DNA from: WVWN01 sp964563535
GTDB taxonomy: Bacteria > RBG-13-66-14 > B26-G2 > WVWN01
Length of the DNA stretch: 26,508 nucleotides
Assembly (NCBI GenBank): GCA_964563535.1
Contig: CAZLXP010000028.1
Coordinates: forward strand, 1-26,508
Direction: 5' to 3'
Shown here in pieces: positions 14,797 to 22,561 of the stretch (positions within the stretch are counted from its first letter, which is position 1; every line of letters starts with the position of its first letter). Below the pieces are notes generated by a model. The model was not told the DNA's origin, searched no databases, and saw nothing but the letters and a program-made list of their open reading frames with translations. The position numbers and the translations under genes were made by a program.

Positions 14797-15156
14797 TCAG
14801 GCCCCGGCTTCGCTTTTCAATTCTTCCCACATGCGGAACGCGCGCCTCAGGTGCGGCATCGTAACCGAGCCGCCGATGACGAGCCCCACCGCGAGCGCCT
14901 CCTCCAGCTCGCCGTCCGTCACGCCCTCCTCGCGGCAGCGCATCAGGTGATACGCCACGCAATCGTCGCAGCGCAAGGCCAGCGACGAGACCAGGCCGAG
15001 TAATTCCTTCACTTTGGCCGGCAACGCGCCGTCGCGGTATACGCCAGCGTCCACGTTAAAAAAACGCTTTATCTCTTTGCCGGCCCGGGCGAGGACGAGG
15101 CGATTCAATTCCTCGCGTTCCGCCCGGAACTCGTCGACGTTCTTCATTTTTCGCAA
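14797..15156 (-). CDS. AhpD-like / carboxymuconolactone decarboxylase family protein
   Basis: 119 residues. It contains the AhpD-type active site CDDCVAYH, with C63, C66 and H70 (C-x2-C-x3-H), in the usual setting LVSSLALRCDDCVAYH and VTDGELEEALAV. Family members are small helical alkylhydroperoxidases or disulfide reductants. The start is TTG at 15156, favoured by GGAGG with seven bases spacing; the ATG at 15147 is an alternative 3 codons later. It lies between rubrerythrin and the methionine-sulfoxide-reductase-like gene, fitting a peroxide role. True substrate unknown. Confidence 0.87.
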   Translation of the reverse strand: MRKMKNVDEFRAEREELNRLVLARAGKEIKRFFNVDAGVYRDGALPAKVKELLGLVSSLALRCDDCVAYHLMRCREEGVTDGELEEALAVGLVIGGSVTMPHLRRAFRMWEELKSEAGA

Positions 15157-15264
15157 CGGCCGACCTCCGCCGCCATTATCGCCCGCGGGATAACGCCACG
15201 TACCCGGGCAAGACCCGGCCTCCGTCGCCGTTTAATAGACGCGGGTCGCGCGGGGCCGGCGGCC

Positions 15265-15765
15265 TTATTTTATCTCGACGAACTTAGCCGCGGCGGTGCT
15301 GCATATCTCGCACGGCGTCGCGGGCTTCCCTAGGACGACGTTGCCGCAGACCGGGCAGAGGTAGATGCCACCGGCCTCGACGTCCCGGCCGGCCTTCACG
15401 GCCTCGAGCGCCTCGGCGTATAACTTGGCGTGACGCTCCTCCGCCGCCAAGGCATACCGGAACGTCGTCGCCGCCGGGCTATTTTCCGCCGCCGCGGCCT
15501 CCACCATCGGCGGGTACATCTCGGTATACTCGTACGTCTCGCCGGCCCGGGCCGCCTCCAGGTTCTCCGCGGTCGACTTGACGGCACGCAGGTGGCGGAG
15601 GTGTGCCAGCGCGTGTACCGTTTCGGCCTCGGCCGCGGCGCGAAAGAGGCGGGCGACCCCCGGCAATCCTTCCTGCTCCGCCTTTTGGGCAAAGGCAAGG
15701 TACTTCCGGTTGGCCTGGCTTTCGCCCGCGAACGCGTCGTTTAGATTATCGTAGGTCGTAGGCAT
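15265..15765 (-). CDS. rbr: Rubrerythrin (166 residues)
   Basis: It reduces H2O2 to water at a diiron site with electrons via rubredoxin. The four-helix domain carries E15 (FAGESQANRKY), E48xxH51, a glutamate in GETYEYTEMYP (about 76-79) and E109/E110-x-H112. The C-terminal rubredoxin-like domain has C137, C140, C152 and C155 (CPVC and CEIC). Compared with the other rubrerythrin here, the segment between the Cys pairs is short (11 residues). Translation site is GAGGTGG. It lies in the dfx-to-rubredoxin operon. Confidence 0.97.
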   Translation of the reverse strand: MPTTYDNLNDAFAGESQANRKYLAFAQKAEQEGLPGVARLFRAAAEAETVHALAHLRHLRAVKSTAENLEAARAGETYEYTEMYPPMVEAAAAENSPAATTFRYALAAEERHAKLYAEALEAVKAGRDVEAGGIYLCPVCGNVVLGKPATPCEICSTAAAKFVEIK

Positions 15766-15805
15766 AGTTAACCGCCACCTCTAAAATGAAAATAATAACG
15801 CCCGC

Positions 15806-16309
15806 TCAGACTATTCCGAAATCGCGGAAGTCGAACATGAAGCCGGAGCCGGTGGCGTAGTCGAGCTCGGCCTGGACGATGGCGGTATGGCCGTCCTCGA
15901 TCTCGACGAAGCGCGCGAACAGCGGCCTCGCCACCTCCGGCAACTCGTCGACCATCCTCTTATAAAAATCGCTGGCCTCGGTCTCCATGTGGAGCGCCCG
16001 CCGCAGCATCTCGACCTCGCCGCCGCGTATGGGGCCCGTCGCTTCCTTCGCCAGCTTCTTCACGCCCGCCTCGACGGCCGCCCGGCGCGGGATGGCGGTC
16101 TCCAAGCCTTCCGCGGTTATCAGGCCGGCCCGCCGCCACTCGCTCAGGCGGCTCTCCAAGTATTCCACGTGGTGCTGCTCCTCGTGAGCCAAAAGGCCGA
16201 AGAGGTCTTTTCCTATCTCGCTTCCCTCGGCCTCGGCCATCTCGCGGTACGCGTCGCGGACCTTTTCCTCGAACTCCAGCGCCGTCTTGAGCGCCTCCTC
16301 GACGTTCAT
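15806..16309 (-). CDS. Ferritin-like diiron protein (erythrin-type, no rubredoxin domain)
   Basis: 167 residues. Four helices carry two E-xx-H sets: E14/E15, E43-xx-H46 (AHEEQHH), E109/E111 (HMETEASDFY) and E138-xx-H141 (EIEDGH). This complete set indicates a diiron centre. There is no C-terminal cysteine domain; the tail is aromatic and acidic (GFMFDFRDFGIV). Family members are rubrerythrin-like or ferritin-like proteins with peroxidase or iron-storage roles that are mostly untested. GGAGGT lies five bases upstream of the ATG. It sits between ferritin and rubrerythrin. Confidence 0.88.
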   Translation of the reverse strand: MNVEEALKTALEFEEKVRDAYREMAEAEGSEIGKDLFGLLAHEEQHHVEYLESRLSEWRRAGLITAEGLETAIPRRAAVEAGVKKLAKEATGPIRGGEVEMLRRALHMETEASDFYKRMVDELPEVARPLFARFVEIEDGHTAIVQAELDYATGSGFMFDFRDFGIV

Positions 16310-16347
16310 CGCTTACCTCCACCCGCGACCCGTCGACGGGTTCAGTT

Positions 16348-16851
16348 TTACGAGGAGGCGGCGGGCGGCTTGAAGGCCCGGGCGGCCAACTCGCCGTCCA
16401 ACGCCGAAAGGTCGGCGCCCGCGGCCTTGACCTTCTCCAAGACCTCCTCCGCGGACTCTTCCTCCTCGAGCTGCTCCTTCACGAACCATTCCAGAAAGTC
16501 GCCGGTCGTTTGGTCCTTCTCTTGGGCGGCGAGCTTCACCACCTCGTGAATCAAACCGGTCACCTTCTGCTCGTGCTGCAAGACGTGCTCGAAGGCCGCG
16601 CGGGGTGAACCCCACTCGACGGGCGGGCCGTCGATAGCGGCGAGCGTCACGCGGCCGCCGCGGCCGTTGACGTAGTCGAAGAACTTCATGGCGTGGTTGA
16701 ATTCCTCGTATGCGTGGTCGCCCATCGAATCCGCTAAGCCGGGCAGGCGTTGGGATTTTAAATACGCCGCCATGGACCAGTAGAGGTAGGCGGAGTAGAG
16801 CTCGGCGTTGAGCTGGCCGTTGAGCGCCCTTTGCATCTTACCGCTAAGCAT
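16348..16851 (-). CDS. ftnA: Non-heme ferritin (FtnA-type)
   Basis: 167 residues from the ATG at 16851, which has GGAGGGGG upstream; an upstream in-frame start at 16998 would run into the desulfoferrodoxin gene. Ligand positions coincide with E. coli FtnA numbering: E17, E50, H53, E94 and Q127 with E130 region (KEQLEEEE). The 24-mer oxidises ferrous iron and stores it, which limits Fenton chemistry. It begins five bases after the dfx stop, so it is coupled to superoxide reductase. The C-terminal tail (RAFKPPAASS) is short and not conserved. Confidence 0.95.
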   Translation of the reverse strand: MLSGKMQRALNGQLNAELYSAYLYWSMAAYLKSQRLPGLADSMGDHAYEEFNHAMKFFDYVNGRGGRVTLAAIDGPPVEWGSPRAAFEHVLQHEQKVTGLIHEVVKLAAQEKDQTTGDFLEWFVKEQLEEEESAEEVLEKVKAAGADLSALDGELAARAFKPPAASS

Positions 16852-16856
16852 ACCGG

Positions 16857-17234
16857 CTACCCCCTCCACAGGCCGTGAAGGTTGCAGTATTCGCGCAACG
16901 TCAGTTGCTTGGCGTCGATGCAGAACGTGGCCTCGGGCGCCGCGCCCACCTCCAGGAACTCGCGGTAGGCCTTGTCGCCGGCGACGACCTGAATCCACTC
17001 GATGTGGTGCTCCTCCGTCATCGGGTGGGGGACGCTACCGACCTTGACCTTGACGCCATGCTCGGTTTCCTCTTTCACCGGGACGTGCTTCTCGACCGAG
17101 GCGTCCACGGCGTTCTCCTTATAGAGCTTCATCGGTTGGCCGCAGCATACGAGCTCGCCGACGCCGTCGTGGAGCATTTCGACTATATTCCCGCAAACTT
17201 CGCACTTGTAAATCTGCAATCTCTCGGTGGTCAT
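16857..17234 (-). CDS. dfx: Desulfoferrodoxin (class I superoxide reductase)
   Basis: 125 residues, two-domain form. Center I is C11-x2-C14 with C30-C31 (CEVCG and CCGQP). Center II, which reduces superoxide to peroxide, has the E48-K49-H50 motif in VEKHVPV, H70 in VPHPM, H76 in TEEHHIEW, and C117 and H120 in REYCNLHG. AAGGAGG lies seven bases before the ATG. It is the first gene of the operon running to the rubredoxins, below a promoter with a possible Crp/Fnr-family site. Electron donors are probably the rubredoxins at the operon's end. Confidence 0.97.
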   Translation of the reverse strand: MTTERLQIYKCEVCGNIVEMLHDGVGELVCCGQPMKLYKENAVDASVEKHVPVKEETEHGVKVKVGSVPHPMTEEHHIEWIQVVAGDKAYREFLEVGAAPEATFCIDAKQLTLREYCNLHGLWRG

Positions 17235-17281
17235 ATCGGCCTCCTTTTTACGGTCCGCTCCGTTAACGTCACTAGCTTTGC

Positions 17282-17340
17282 GTTACGTCTTGGCGGCGCC
17301 GCGCTTCGGGGGCGCGCGCCGGTAAGAAAAAGAACGTAAC
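17282..17340 (-). promoter_or_regulatory. Nested stem-loop in the desulfoferrodoxin mRNA leader
   Basis: Outer arms GTTACGT (17282-17288) and ACGTAAC (17334-17340) are exact complements. Inside is a second hairpin: GGCGC (17295-17299), a single bulged C, GCGC, a seven-base loop, GCGC and GCGCC (17316-17320). No T run follows, so it is not a simple terminator. It lies within the predicted leader of about 129 bases. Confidence 0.45.
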
Positions 17341-17369
17341 CCGGCCTTCGGGGCGCCGTTCTCGATTTT

Positions 17370-17411
17370 ATTCTATCTCGGTGCCGCGGGCCGCGCCTTG
17401 ACTTAGGTCAA
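17370..17411 (-). promoter_or_regulatory. Desulfoferrodoxin promoter with Crp/Fnr-type palindrome centred at -41.5
   Basis: Minus strand: palindrome TTGACCTAAGTCAA (17398-17411; TTGAC-N4-GTCAA), then 22 bases, then TAGAAT (17370-17375) as -10. With the start at about 17363 the palindrome centre is at -41.5, the class II activator position. No good -35 hexamer exists, consistent with activation. The half-site resembles Fnr/Dnr boxes (TTGAT-N4-ATCAA). Confidence 0.55.
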
Positions 17412-17426
17412 ACGCCGCCGCGGGGT

Positions 17427-17927
17427 CTAAGGGCCGACGTGGATATCGGGCCACGATACCTCGAAAACCTCGAAGCGCTTGGCGTTCTCGCGCTCGACCT
17501 CGAGCAGCCGGTAGTGGCCCATCTCCATCGACGCGACGTAGAATATCATATTGCGCGTCGCCTCGTCGGCGTAAAGGCCGGCGATGCCGCGGTAGAAGTC
17601 GTACGCCGCGAGCTCGGCGTCCATCGCCTGCCCGAGTACCTTGCTGGGGGGCGTATCTTCGCCCTCGAGCTCGACCTTCGGGAGCGGGACTACCCCTTTG
17701 TCGGGTAGACAGATTTTCTTGGCGGGAAAATCGTGGTGGAATAGCGCCTCGAAATATCCGCGGTGCTTCTCCTCCTCGCCGGCCAGAAAATTTAGCCGGT
17801 CCTTGAGCATGGCGTTCTTCACGCGGCCCGCCAAGTCGCGGTAAACCTTCTGCGCGTCGACCTCCGCCTTCATCGCCGTGAGCAGCAGGTCGTCCAGCTT
17901 ATACGTCGTCAGGTCCAATCCGGCCAT
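17427..17927 (-). CDS. Ferritin-like diiron protein
   Basis: 166 residues. The two-pair ligand set is complete: E22, E52-xx-H55 (GEEEKHRGYF), E105 (MDAELAAYDFY) and E135-xx-H138 (MEMGHYRLL). There is no rubredoxin domain. A mid-protein insertion with KKICLPDKGVVPLPKVE separates the two helical halves, and the protein ends SWPDIHVGP, a tail found in a subgroup of ferritin-like proteins of anaerobes. It may be a peroxidase or a ferritin. It starts 54 bases after korB and ends the tpx-lyase-kor transcript, just before the dfx promoter region. Confidence 0.85.
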   Translation of the reverse strand: MAGLDLTTYKLDDLLLTAMKAEVDAQKVYRDLAGRVKNAMLKDRLNFLAGEEEKHRGYFEALFHHDFPAKKICLPDKGVVPLPKVELEGEDTPPSKVLGQAMDAELAAYDFYRGIAGLYADEATRNMIFYVASMEMGHYRLLEVERENAKRFEVFEVSWPDIHVGP

Positions 17928-17981
17928 ATCGCCTCCACGCCGCCTCCGGCCCGGGCGGCTCTTCGGCCCGCCAACTCCGCC

Positions 17982-18833
17982 TCAGTAGTATTTATCCAGA
18001 ACCGCGGCCAGCGCCCCGCGGTCGACCTTCTGCCGCGCCAGCGGCCCCGCCGCCACGGCCGGGAACCGCGCCTCGAACGAATCCCGTTCGCGCCGATAAA
18101 CGACGCCGAGCGGGATCCGCTCGCCCCACTCGTACGCCTTCCGCATCGCGGCGTCGAAATCCGTCGGGTCGTAATCCTCCGGCAACCTGTAGCACCGCTG
18201 CTTGAACCAGGCGAAAGTGTTCACCTTATTGAAAGAGACGCACGGCTGCAAAATATCGACCAGCGAGAACCCCCGGTGGTCGACGGCCGCGGCGACGAGG
18301 CCGGCGAGATGCTCGACCTCCCCGGTGAAACCCCGCGCGACGAAGGAGGCCCCCATCGCCACCGCCACCGCGACGGGGTTAAAGGGCTCGGCCGTCGGGC
18401 CGCGGGGCTGGGCTTTGGTTACGAAACCCTCCTCCGAGGTCGGGCTGGCCTGGCCCTTCGTCAGGCCGTAGACCAGGTTGTCGTGGACGAGCATCGTCAG
18501 GTCGACGTTGCGCCGAATCGCCGCCAGGAAGTGATTGCCGCCCTCGCCGTAGTTGCAGCCGTCGCCGCTCTCGACTATCACCTTCAACTCCGGGTTCGCG
18601 AGGCGCGCGCCGGTCGCCGCCGGCGCCGAGCGGCCGTGCAGGCCGTTGAAGACGTTGGCGTTGAGATAGTGAGGCGCCTTCGCCGCCTGCCCGATGCCCG
18701 AAACGAACAGCACCTGATGCGGCTCGAGGCCCGCGAGCACCAGGCCCTTCTTGACGGCCTCCAACAGCGGGAAGTCGCCGCACCCAGGGCACCACGCCGT
18801 CTCGTATTTGCCGTAGTCCTCTATTTTTACCAT
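17982..18833 (-). CDS. korB: 2-oxoacid:ferredoxin oxidoreductase beta subunit (KorB-like)
   Basis: 283 residues from the ATG at 18833; longer in-frame extensions overlap the alpha gene. The thiamine-pyrophosphate subunit has C15 and C18 (WCPGCGDF), the GDG motif with C93 (SGDGCNYGEGGNH) and the distal LVHDNLVYGLTKGQASPTS, plus C198 in LQPCVSFNKVNT. The residue usually Cys in GIGC is Gln49 (SGIGQAAK). The pattern matches archaeal-type two-subunit enzymes. The complex decarboxylates 2-oxoglutarate or other 2-oxoacids, reducing ferredoxin. Substrate cannot be fixed here. It follows the alpha subunit by 23 bases. Confidence 0.93.
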   Translation of the reverse strand: MVKIEDYGKYETAWCPGCGDFPLLEAVKKGLVLAGLEPHQVLFVSGIGQAAKAPHYLNANVFNGLHGRSAPAATGARLANPELKVIVESGDGCNYGEGGNHFLAAIRRNVDLTMLVHDNLVYGLTKGQASPTSEEGFVTKAQPRGPTAEPFNPVAVAVAMGASFVARGFTGEVEHLAGLVAAAVDHRGFSLVDILQPCVSFNKVNTFAWFKQRCYRLPEDYDPTDFDAAMRKAYEWGERIPLGVVYRRERDSFEARFPAVAAGPLARQKVDRGALAAVLDKYY

Positions 18834-18856
18834 GGTCCGTGGCACCTCGTTCCGTG

Positions 18857-20539
18857 TCACGTCTTGAGCGCGCGTAAAATATGTTCCGGCGTGAGCGGCA
18901 AGCCGTCGTACCGGTTGACCCGCGCCGCGACCTCGAATCCGGCCTCCATCCTGATAAGCCGGGCGAGCTGAGCCGAGGCGTTGCCCTCGACGGCGACTAC
19001 CCGCGTCGCCTTTCGCAACCGCTCGACGAACTGCGCGGGAACCAGAGGCCACACCTGGGCGAAGTGAAGGGTCGCGGCCTTCGCGCCGTTTCCTCTGAGG
19101 AGGGCGGCCGCCTCCGCCACCGCGCCCTTGCTCGAGCCCCAACCCACGAGAAGAACGTCCGCGTCCGCCGGCCCGTCGTATACGGGCGGTATGACCTCCG
19201 CGCGTATGCCGTTCTCCTTGCGGCGCCTTTTCTCCACCTGGCGCACACGGGCGCCAAGGTCCTCCGTAAGGTGGCCGTCCTCGGTGTGTTCGTCGCTGTC
19301 AACGACGACGAGGCGGCGCCCCAGGCCGGGGAGGAGGCGAGGCGAGATGCCGTCCGCGGTTACGGCGTACCGCGCGTATGGTTCCTCGACGGAGGCCGGT
19401 TCGACGTACGAACCGACCGCTTCGAGCCCCTCTACGTCGAACGGCTCGACCGCGCGGAAGGAGTCGGCGAGGAATTGGTCCGTCAGCACGAATACGGGCG
19501 TCTGATATTTCTGCGTCAGCGCGAACGCGCGCCGGGTAAGGTGGAAGCATTCCGCGACGTCACCCGGCGCGAAGATGGCGCGCGGAAATTCGCCGTGGCC
19601 CGCGCGCAGGACAAACTCGAGGTCGGCCTGTTCGGTCCGCGTGGGAAGGCCGGTCGCCGGCCCGGGCCGCTGGCCGACGACGACCACGATCGGCGTCTCC
19701 GTCATGCCGGCGAGGCTCACGCCCTCCACCATGAGTGCGAAGCCGCCGCCGGAAGTCGCGACCATCGCCGGCGCGCCGGCGTACGAGGCGCCCAGCGCCA
19801 TATTGACCGCCGCGATCTCGTCCTCGGCCTGCTCCACCACTAAGCCCATTTCACCGGCGTGGGCGATAAGGGTCAGCGGGATGGAGGTGGAGGGCGTCAT
19901 CGGGTAGAAGGCGCAGAATTTCACGCCCGCGGAGATGGCGCCCAGGGCGATGGCCTGGTTGCCGTCCAGCGTGAGCCGCTTGGGCGAACGGGGCACCGCC
20001 GCCAACGGCCGCCGGTAGGAGGCGTCCAGGCCGGCCGCCCACGCAAACGCCTTCCCGAGCGCGGCCCGGTTCTCCGCCACGGCCTTGCCCTTCTCCCCGA
20101 AATAGCCCTCGACCACGCCGGCTACCAGTTCCTCGGCCAACCCGAGGAGGCAGGCCGCCAGGCCGAGCGAGGCCACGTTGCGGTAGGCGCCGGAGGCGAT
20201 TTCCTTGTAGGGCGCCGGGAGGATATTTTCACTTCCCCCGCCCCAAGCTTCGTCCGCGATTATAAGGCCGCGCGGCGTCAGCTCCTCCCGGTGGAGCGCG
20301 ACCGTTTCCTCGTTGAGGGCGACGACGACGTCGAACCGTTCGCGCGGCGCGGCCACCTCGCTCACGGCGGCGCGGACGGCGAAGGTGTTGTGGCCGCCGC
20401 GGATCCGCGATTGGTAACTCTGCGTCACGACGATATGGTAGCCGGCGCGCGCGAGGGACTTCGCGAGCAGCGGCCCCACCGTCGCGAGCCCCTGTCCCGC
20501 TTCGCCCCCTATTAGGATATTACATTCGTTCTCGCTCAT
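18857..20539 (-). CDS. korA: 2-oxoacid:ferredoxin oxidoreductase fused gamma-alpha subunit (KorA-like)
   Basis: 560 residues. The gamma part is residues 1-185 (GEAGQG at 12-17, SRIRGGHN at 44-51). The alpha part starts near 186 with GNQAIALGAISAG, then YPMTPSTSI (212-220), VEQAEDEIAA (235-244), TSGGGFALM (262-270) and RPGPATGLPT (291-300). A C-terminal transketolase-like domain follows (LLVGWGSSKGA). The gamma-alpha fusion with a separate beta subunit is the archaeal two-subunit layout; no ferredoxin-like delta subunit is in this window. The reaction supplies reduced ferredoxin to the redox cluster around it. It starts 21 bases after the lyase stop. Confidence 0.94.
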   Translation of the reverse strand: MSENECNILIGGEAGQGLATVGPLLAKSLARAGYHIVVTQSYQSRIRGGHNTFAVRAAVSEVAAPRERFDVVVALNEETVALHREELTPRGLIIADEAWGGGSENILPAPYKEIASGAYRNVASLGLAACLLGLAEELVAGVVEGYFGEKGKAVAENRAALGKAFAWAAGLDASYRRPLAAVPRSPKRLTLDGNQAIALGAISAGVKFCAFYPMTPSTSIPLTLIAHAGEMGLVVEQAEDEIAAVNMALGASYAGAPAMVATSGGGFALMVEGVSLAGMTETPIVVVVGQRPGPATGLPTRTEQADLEFVLRAGHGEFPRAIFAPGDVAECFHLTRRAFALTQKYQTPVFVLTDQFLADSFRAVEPFDVEGLEAVGSYVEPASVEEPYARYAVTADGISPRLLPGLGRRLVVVDSDEHTEDGHLTEDLGARVRQVEKRRRKENGIRAEVIPPVYDGPADADVLLVGWGSSKGAVAEAAALLRGNGAKAATLHFAQVWPLVPAQFVERLRKATRVVAVEGNASAQLARLIRMEAGFEVAARVNRYDGLPLTPEHILRALKT

Positions 20540-20560
20540 AGCGGCCGCCCCGCCTCGCGT

Positions 20561-21970
20561 TTAACCCTCCCCCCGTTCCTCGGGGAGGGAGGTCATTTTA
20601 CGGACGTCGAGCAATTTTTTTAAATCGGCCTCCGCCAGGCCCCCCTGTTCGGCGGCCAATTCGCGGACCGACTTGTTCTCACGTAAGGCGCGCGCCGCCA
20701 ATTCGGCCGCCCGGCGGTACCCGATATGGGGGCTTAGCGCCGTCGCGAGCGCCGGGCTGGTCTCGGCGTACCGCCGGCAAACGTCCGCGTCGGCCGCGAC
20801 GCCCCGCACGCAGCGTTCCGTAAACGCGCCTGCGGCACGCGACAGGATCTCTATCGCGAACAGCAGGTTGTACGCCGCCACCGGCATCATGACGTTGATC
20901 TCGAGTTGGCCCGCCCGGGCGGCGTGCGCGACCGCGGCGTCGCACCCCATCACCTGGAAGCAGACCATATCGAGCATCTCGGCCATGACGGGGTTCACCT
21001 TGCCCGGCATGATGGACGAACCGGGTTGGACTGCGGGCAGTCTCAGCTCTCGCAGGCCGGCGCGGGGCCCGGAAGAAAGCAGGCGAAAATCGTCGGCGAC
21101 CTTGGCGAGGCTCGTCGCCAGCGTCCTGAGCGCGCCGGAGGCCGCCGCCGCGGCGTCCAGCGACTGCATGCCGGCGAAGATGTTCGTCGCGGCGCGGAAT
21201 TCGTAGCCCGTCGCCTCGTTTATATATTTTATAACCAACGGCTTGTAGCCCGGGGGCGCATTCAACCCCGTTCCGATCGCGGTGCCGCCGACGCAAAGCT
21301 CCGTCAATTCTTCGGCGGCCGCGGCGACGCGGGCGCGGCCCGCGCGGCTTGAGGCGGCGTACGCGCCGAACTCCTGACCCAACCGCATGGGCACCGCGTC
21401 CTGGAGGTGGGTCCGGCCGCACTTTACGACGTCGTCGAACTCGCGGGCCTTGGCCTCCAGCGCCTCCGCCAGCTCCTCCACCGCCGGGAGGAGGCATTCG
21501 CGGATCTCGCCGCAAACGGCGATATGGATGGCGGCGTGGAAGGTGTCGTTGGTTGACTGGGCCATGTTGGCGTGGTCGTGGGGGTGAACGAGGCGGTATT
21601 CGCCCAATTTACCCCCCAACATTTCCTCGGCGCGGTTGGCCAGCACTTCGTTCATGTTCATGTTCTGCGACGTCCCGGCGCCGGCCTGGAACACGTCCAC
21701 GACGAACTGCTCGCGCCAGCGTCCCGCCATGACCTCCTCCGCGGCGGCGACGAGCGCCCCGCCCACCCTCTCGTCGAGCACGCCCAGCTCGACGTTGGCC
21801 TTGGCCGCGGCCCGCTTAATGACGGCCTGCGCCCGCACGAAAGCGGGCGGGAGGCGCAAGCCGCTTATAGGGAAGTTCTCGACGGCGCGCTGCGTCTGCG
21901 CGCCCCAATAGACGTCGCGGCGCACTTTCACCTCGCCCAGCGTGTCGCGTTCGATGCGGTATTCCGACAT
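20561..21970 (-). CDS. Aspartase/fumarase superfamily lyase (aspartate ammonia-lyase-like or class II fumarase)
   Basis: 469 residues. T100, S139-T140-N141, H188 (CGRTHLQDAVPM), S318 (QPGSSIMPGKVNP) and K324 match class II fumarase numbering, so the superfamily is certain. Specificity is not: the substrate region STNDTFHAAIHIA looks fumarase-like, but LLSSGPRAGLREL, LPAVQPGSSIMPGKVNPV and LEINVMMPVAAYN resemble aspartase more than fumarase, which usually has ASGPRCG and IPENEPGSS. It starts 48 bases after tpx. Beside 2-oxoacid:ferredoxin oxidoreductase it could serve a partial TCA cycle as fumarase, or deaminate aspartate to fumarate. Confidence 0.9.
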   Translation of the reverse strand: MSEYRIERDTLGEVKVRRDVYWGAQTQRAVENFPISGLRLPPAFVRAQAVIKRAAAKANVELGVLDERVGGALVAAAEEVMAGRWREQFVVDVFQAGAGTSQNMNMNEVLANRAEEMLGGKLGEYRLVHPHDHANMAQSTNDTFHAAIHIAVCGEIRECLLPAVEELAEALEAKAREFDDVVKCGRTHLQDAVPMRLGQEFGAYAASSRAGRARVAAAAEELTELCVGGTAIGTGLNAPPGYKPLVIKYINEATGYEFRAATNIFAGMQSLDAAAAASGALRTLATSLAKVADDFRLLSSGPRAGLRELRLPAVQPGSSIMPGKVNPVMAEMLDMVCFQVMGCDAAVAHAARAGQLEINVMMPVAAYNLLFAIEILSRAAGAFTERCVRGVAADADVCRRYAETSPALATALSPHIGYRRAAELAARALRENKSVRELAAEQGGLAEADLKKLLDVRKMTSLPEERGEG

Positions 21971-22018
21971 GGGAAAGCCCCCGAAGCCGGCGGCCCGTCG
22001 GCGACGCCACCGGCGCCG

Positions 22019-22534
22019 CTACTCGAGGCGGCGAACCGCGGTCAAAGCCGCTTCGTAATCCGGCTCCTGGCCCAACTCGGGCACGAGTTCGACGTACCGC
22101 ACGACGCCGTCGCGGCCTACGACGAAGACGGCGCGGGCCAGCAAGCGCACCTCTTTAATGAGGACGCCGTACGCCAGGCCGAAGGAGGCGTCGCGATGGT
22201 CCGACAACGTCACGACGCGTTCGACGCCTTCCGCGCCGCACCAGCGCTTTTGGGCGAAGGGAAGGTCCATACTTATGGTAAGGATTACGACGTTGGGCCC
22301 GAGGGCCGCGGCCTCGCCGTTGAAGCGGCGCGTCTCGATCGAACACACCGCCGTATCCAGCGAGGGCACCGCCGCGACAACGCATATTTTCCCGCGATAG
22401 GAAGAAAATTTGACCGGGTTCAGGTCGTTGTCGACGACGACGAAATCGGGGGCCTTGTCGCCCACCTTGACCTCGTCGCCGACCAGCGTCACCGGTTTGC
22501 CGCCCATCGTCACCAACCCGCTTCTCTCGGCCAT
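22019..22534 (-). CDS. tpx: Thiol peroxidase (Tpx-type peroxiredoxin)
   Basis: 171 residues. The peroxidatic cysteine is C64 in PSLDTAVCSIETRRFNGEA (57-75), and C99 in KRWCGAEG is the resolving cysteine at the Tpx-specific position. C51 is an extra cysteine. The N-terminal GDKAPDFVVVD is typical. It reduces alkyl hydroperoxides with thioredoxin as donor. AAAGGAG lies upstream of the ATG. A long AT-rich promoter region precedes it, unlike any other intergenic region here, and the lyase-kor genes follow in the same transcript. Confidence 0.96.
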   Translation of the reverse strand: MAERSGLVTMGGKPVTLVGDEVKVGDKAPDFVVVDNDLNPVKFSSYRGKICVVAAVPSLDTAVCSIETRRFNGEAAALGPNVVILTISMDLPFAQKRWCGAEGVERVVTLSDHRDASFGLAYGVLIKEVRLLARAVFVVGRDGVVRYVELVPELGQEPDYEAALTAVRRLE

Positions 22535-22561
22535 GGCTTTCTCCTTTCGGGGCTAAATATA

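Noticed and set aside
14780..14962. N-terminal extension of the fRMsr-like protein
   Set aside because: It lies inside the AhpD-like gene in another frame, has shadow-like Arg/Gly composition, and a GTG with AAGGAG at 14779 gives the normal family length.
16852..16998. N-terminal extension of ferritin
   Set aside because: It overlaps desulfoferrodoxin; GGAGGGGG before 16851 and exact E. coli FtnA residue numbering support the shorter protein.
18834..19142. N-terminal extension of the beta subunit
   Set aside because: It overlaps the alpha subunit gene in another frame; the ATG at 18833 gives the normal length and start sequence.
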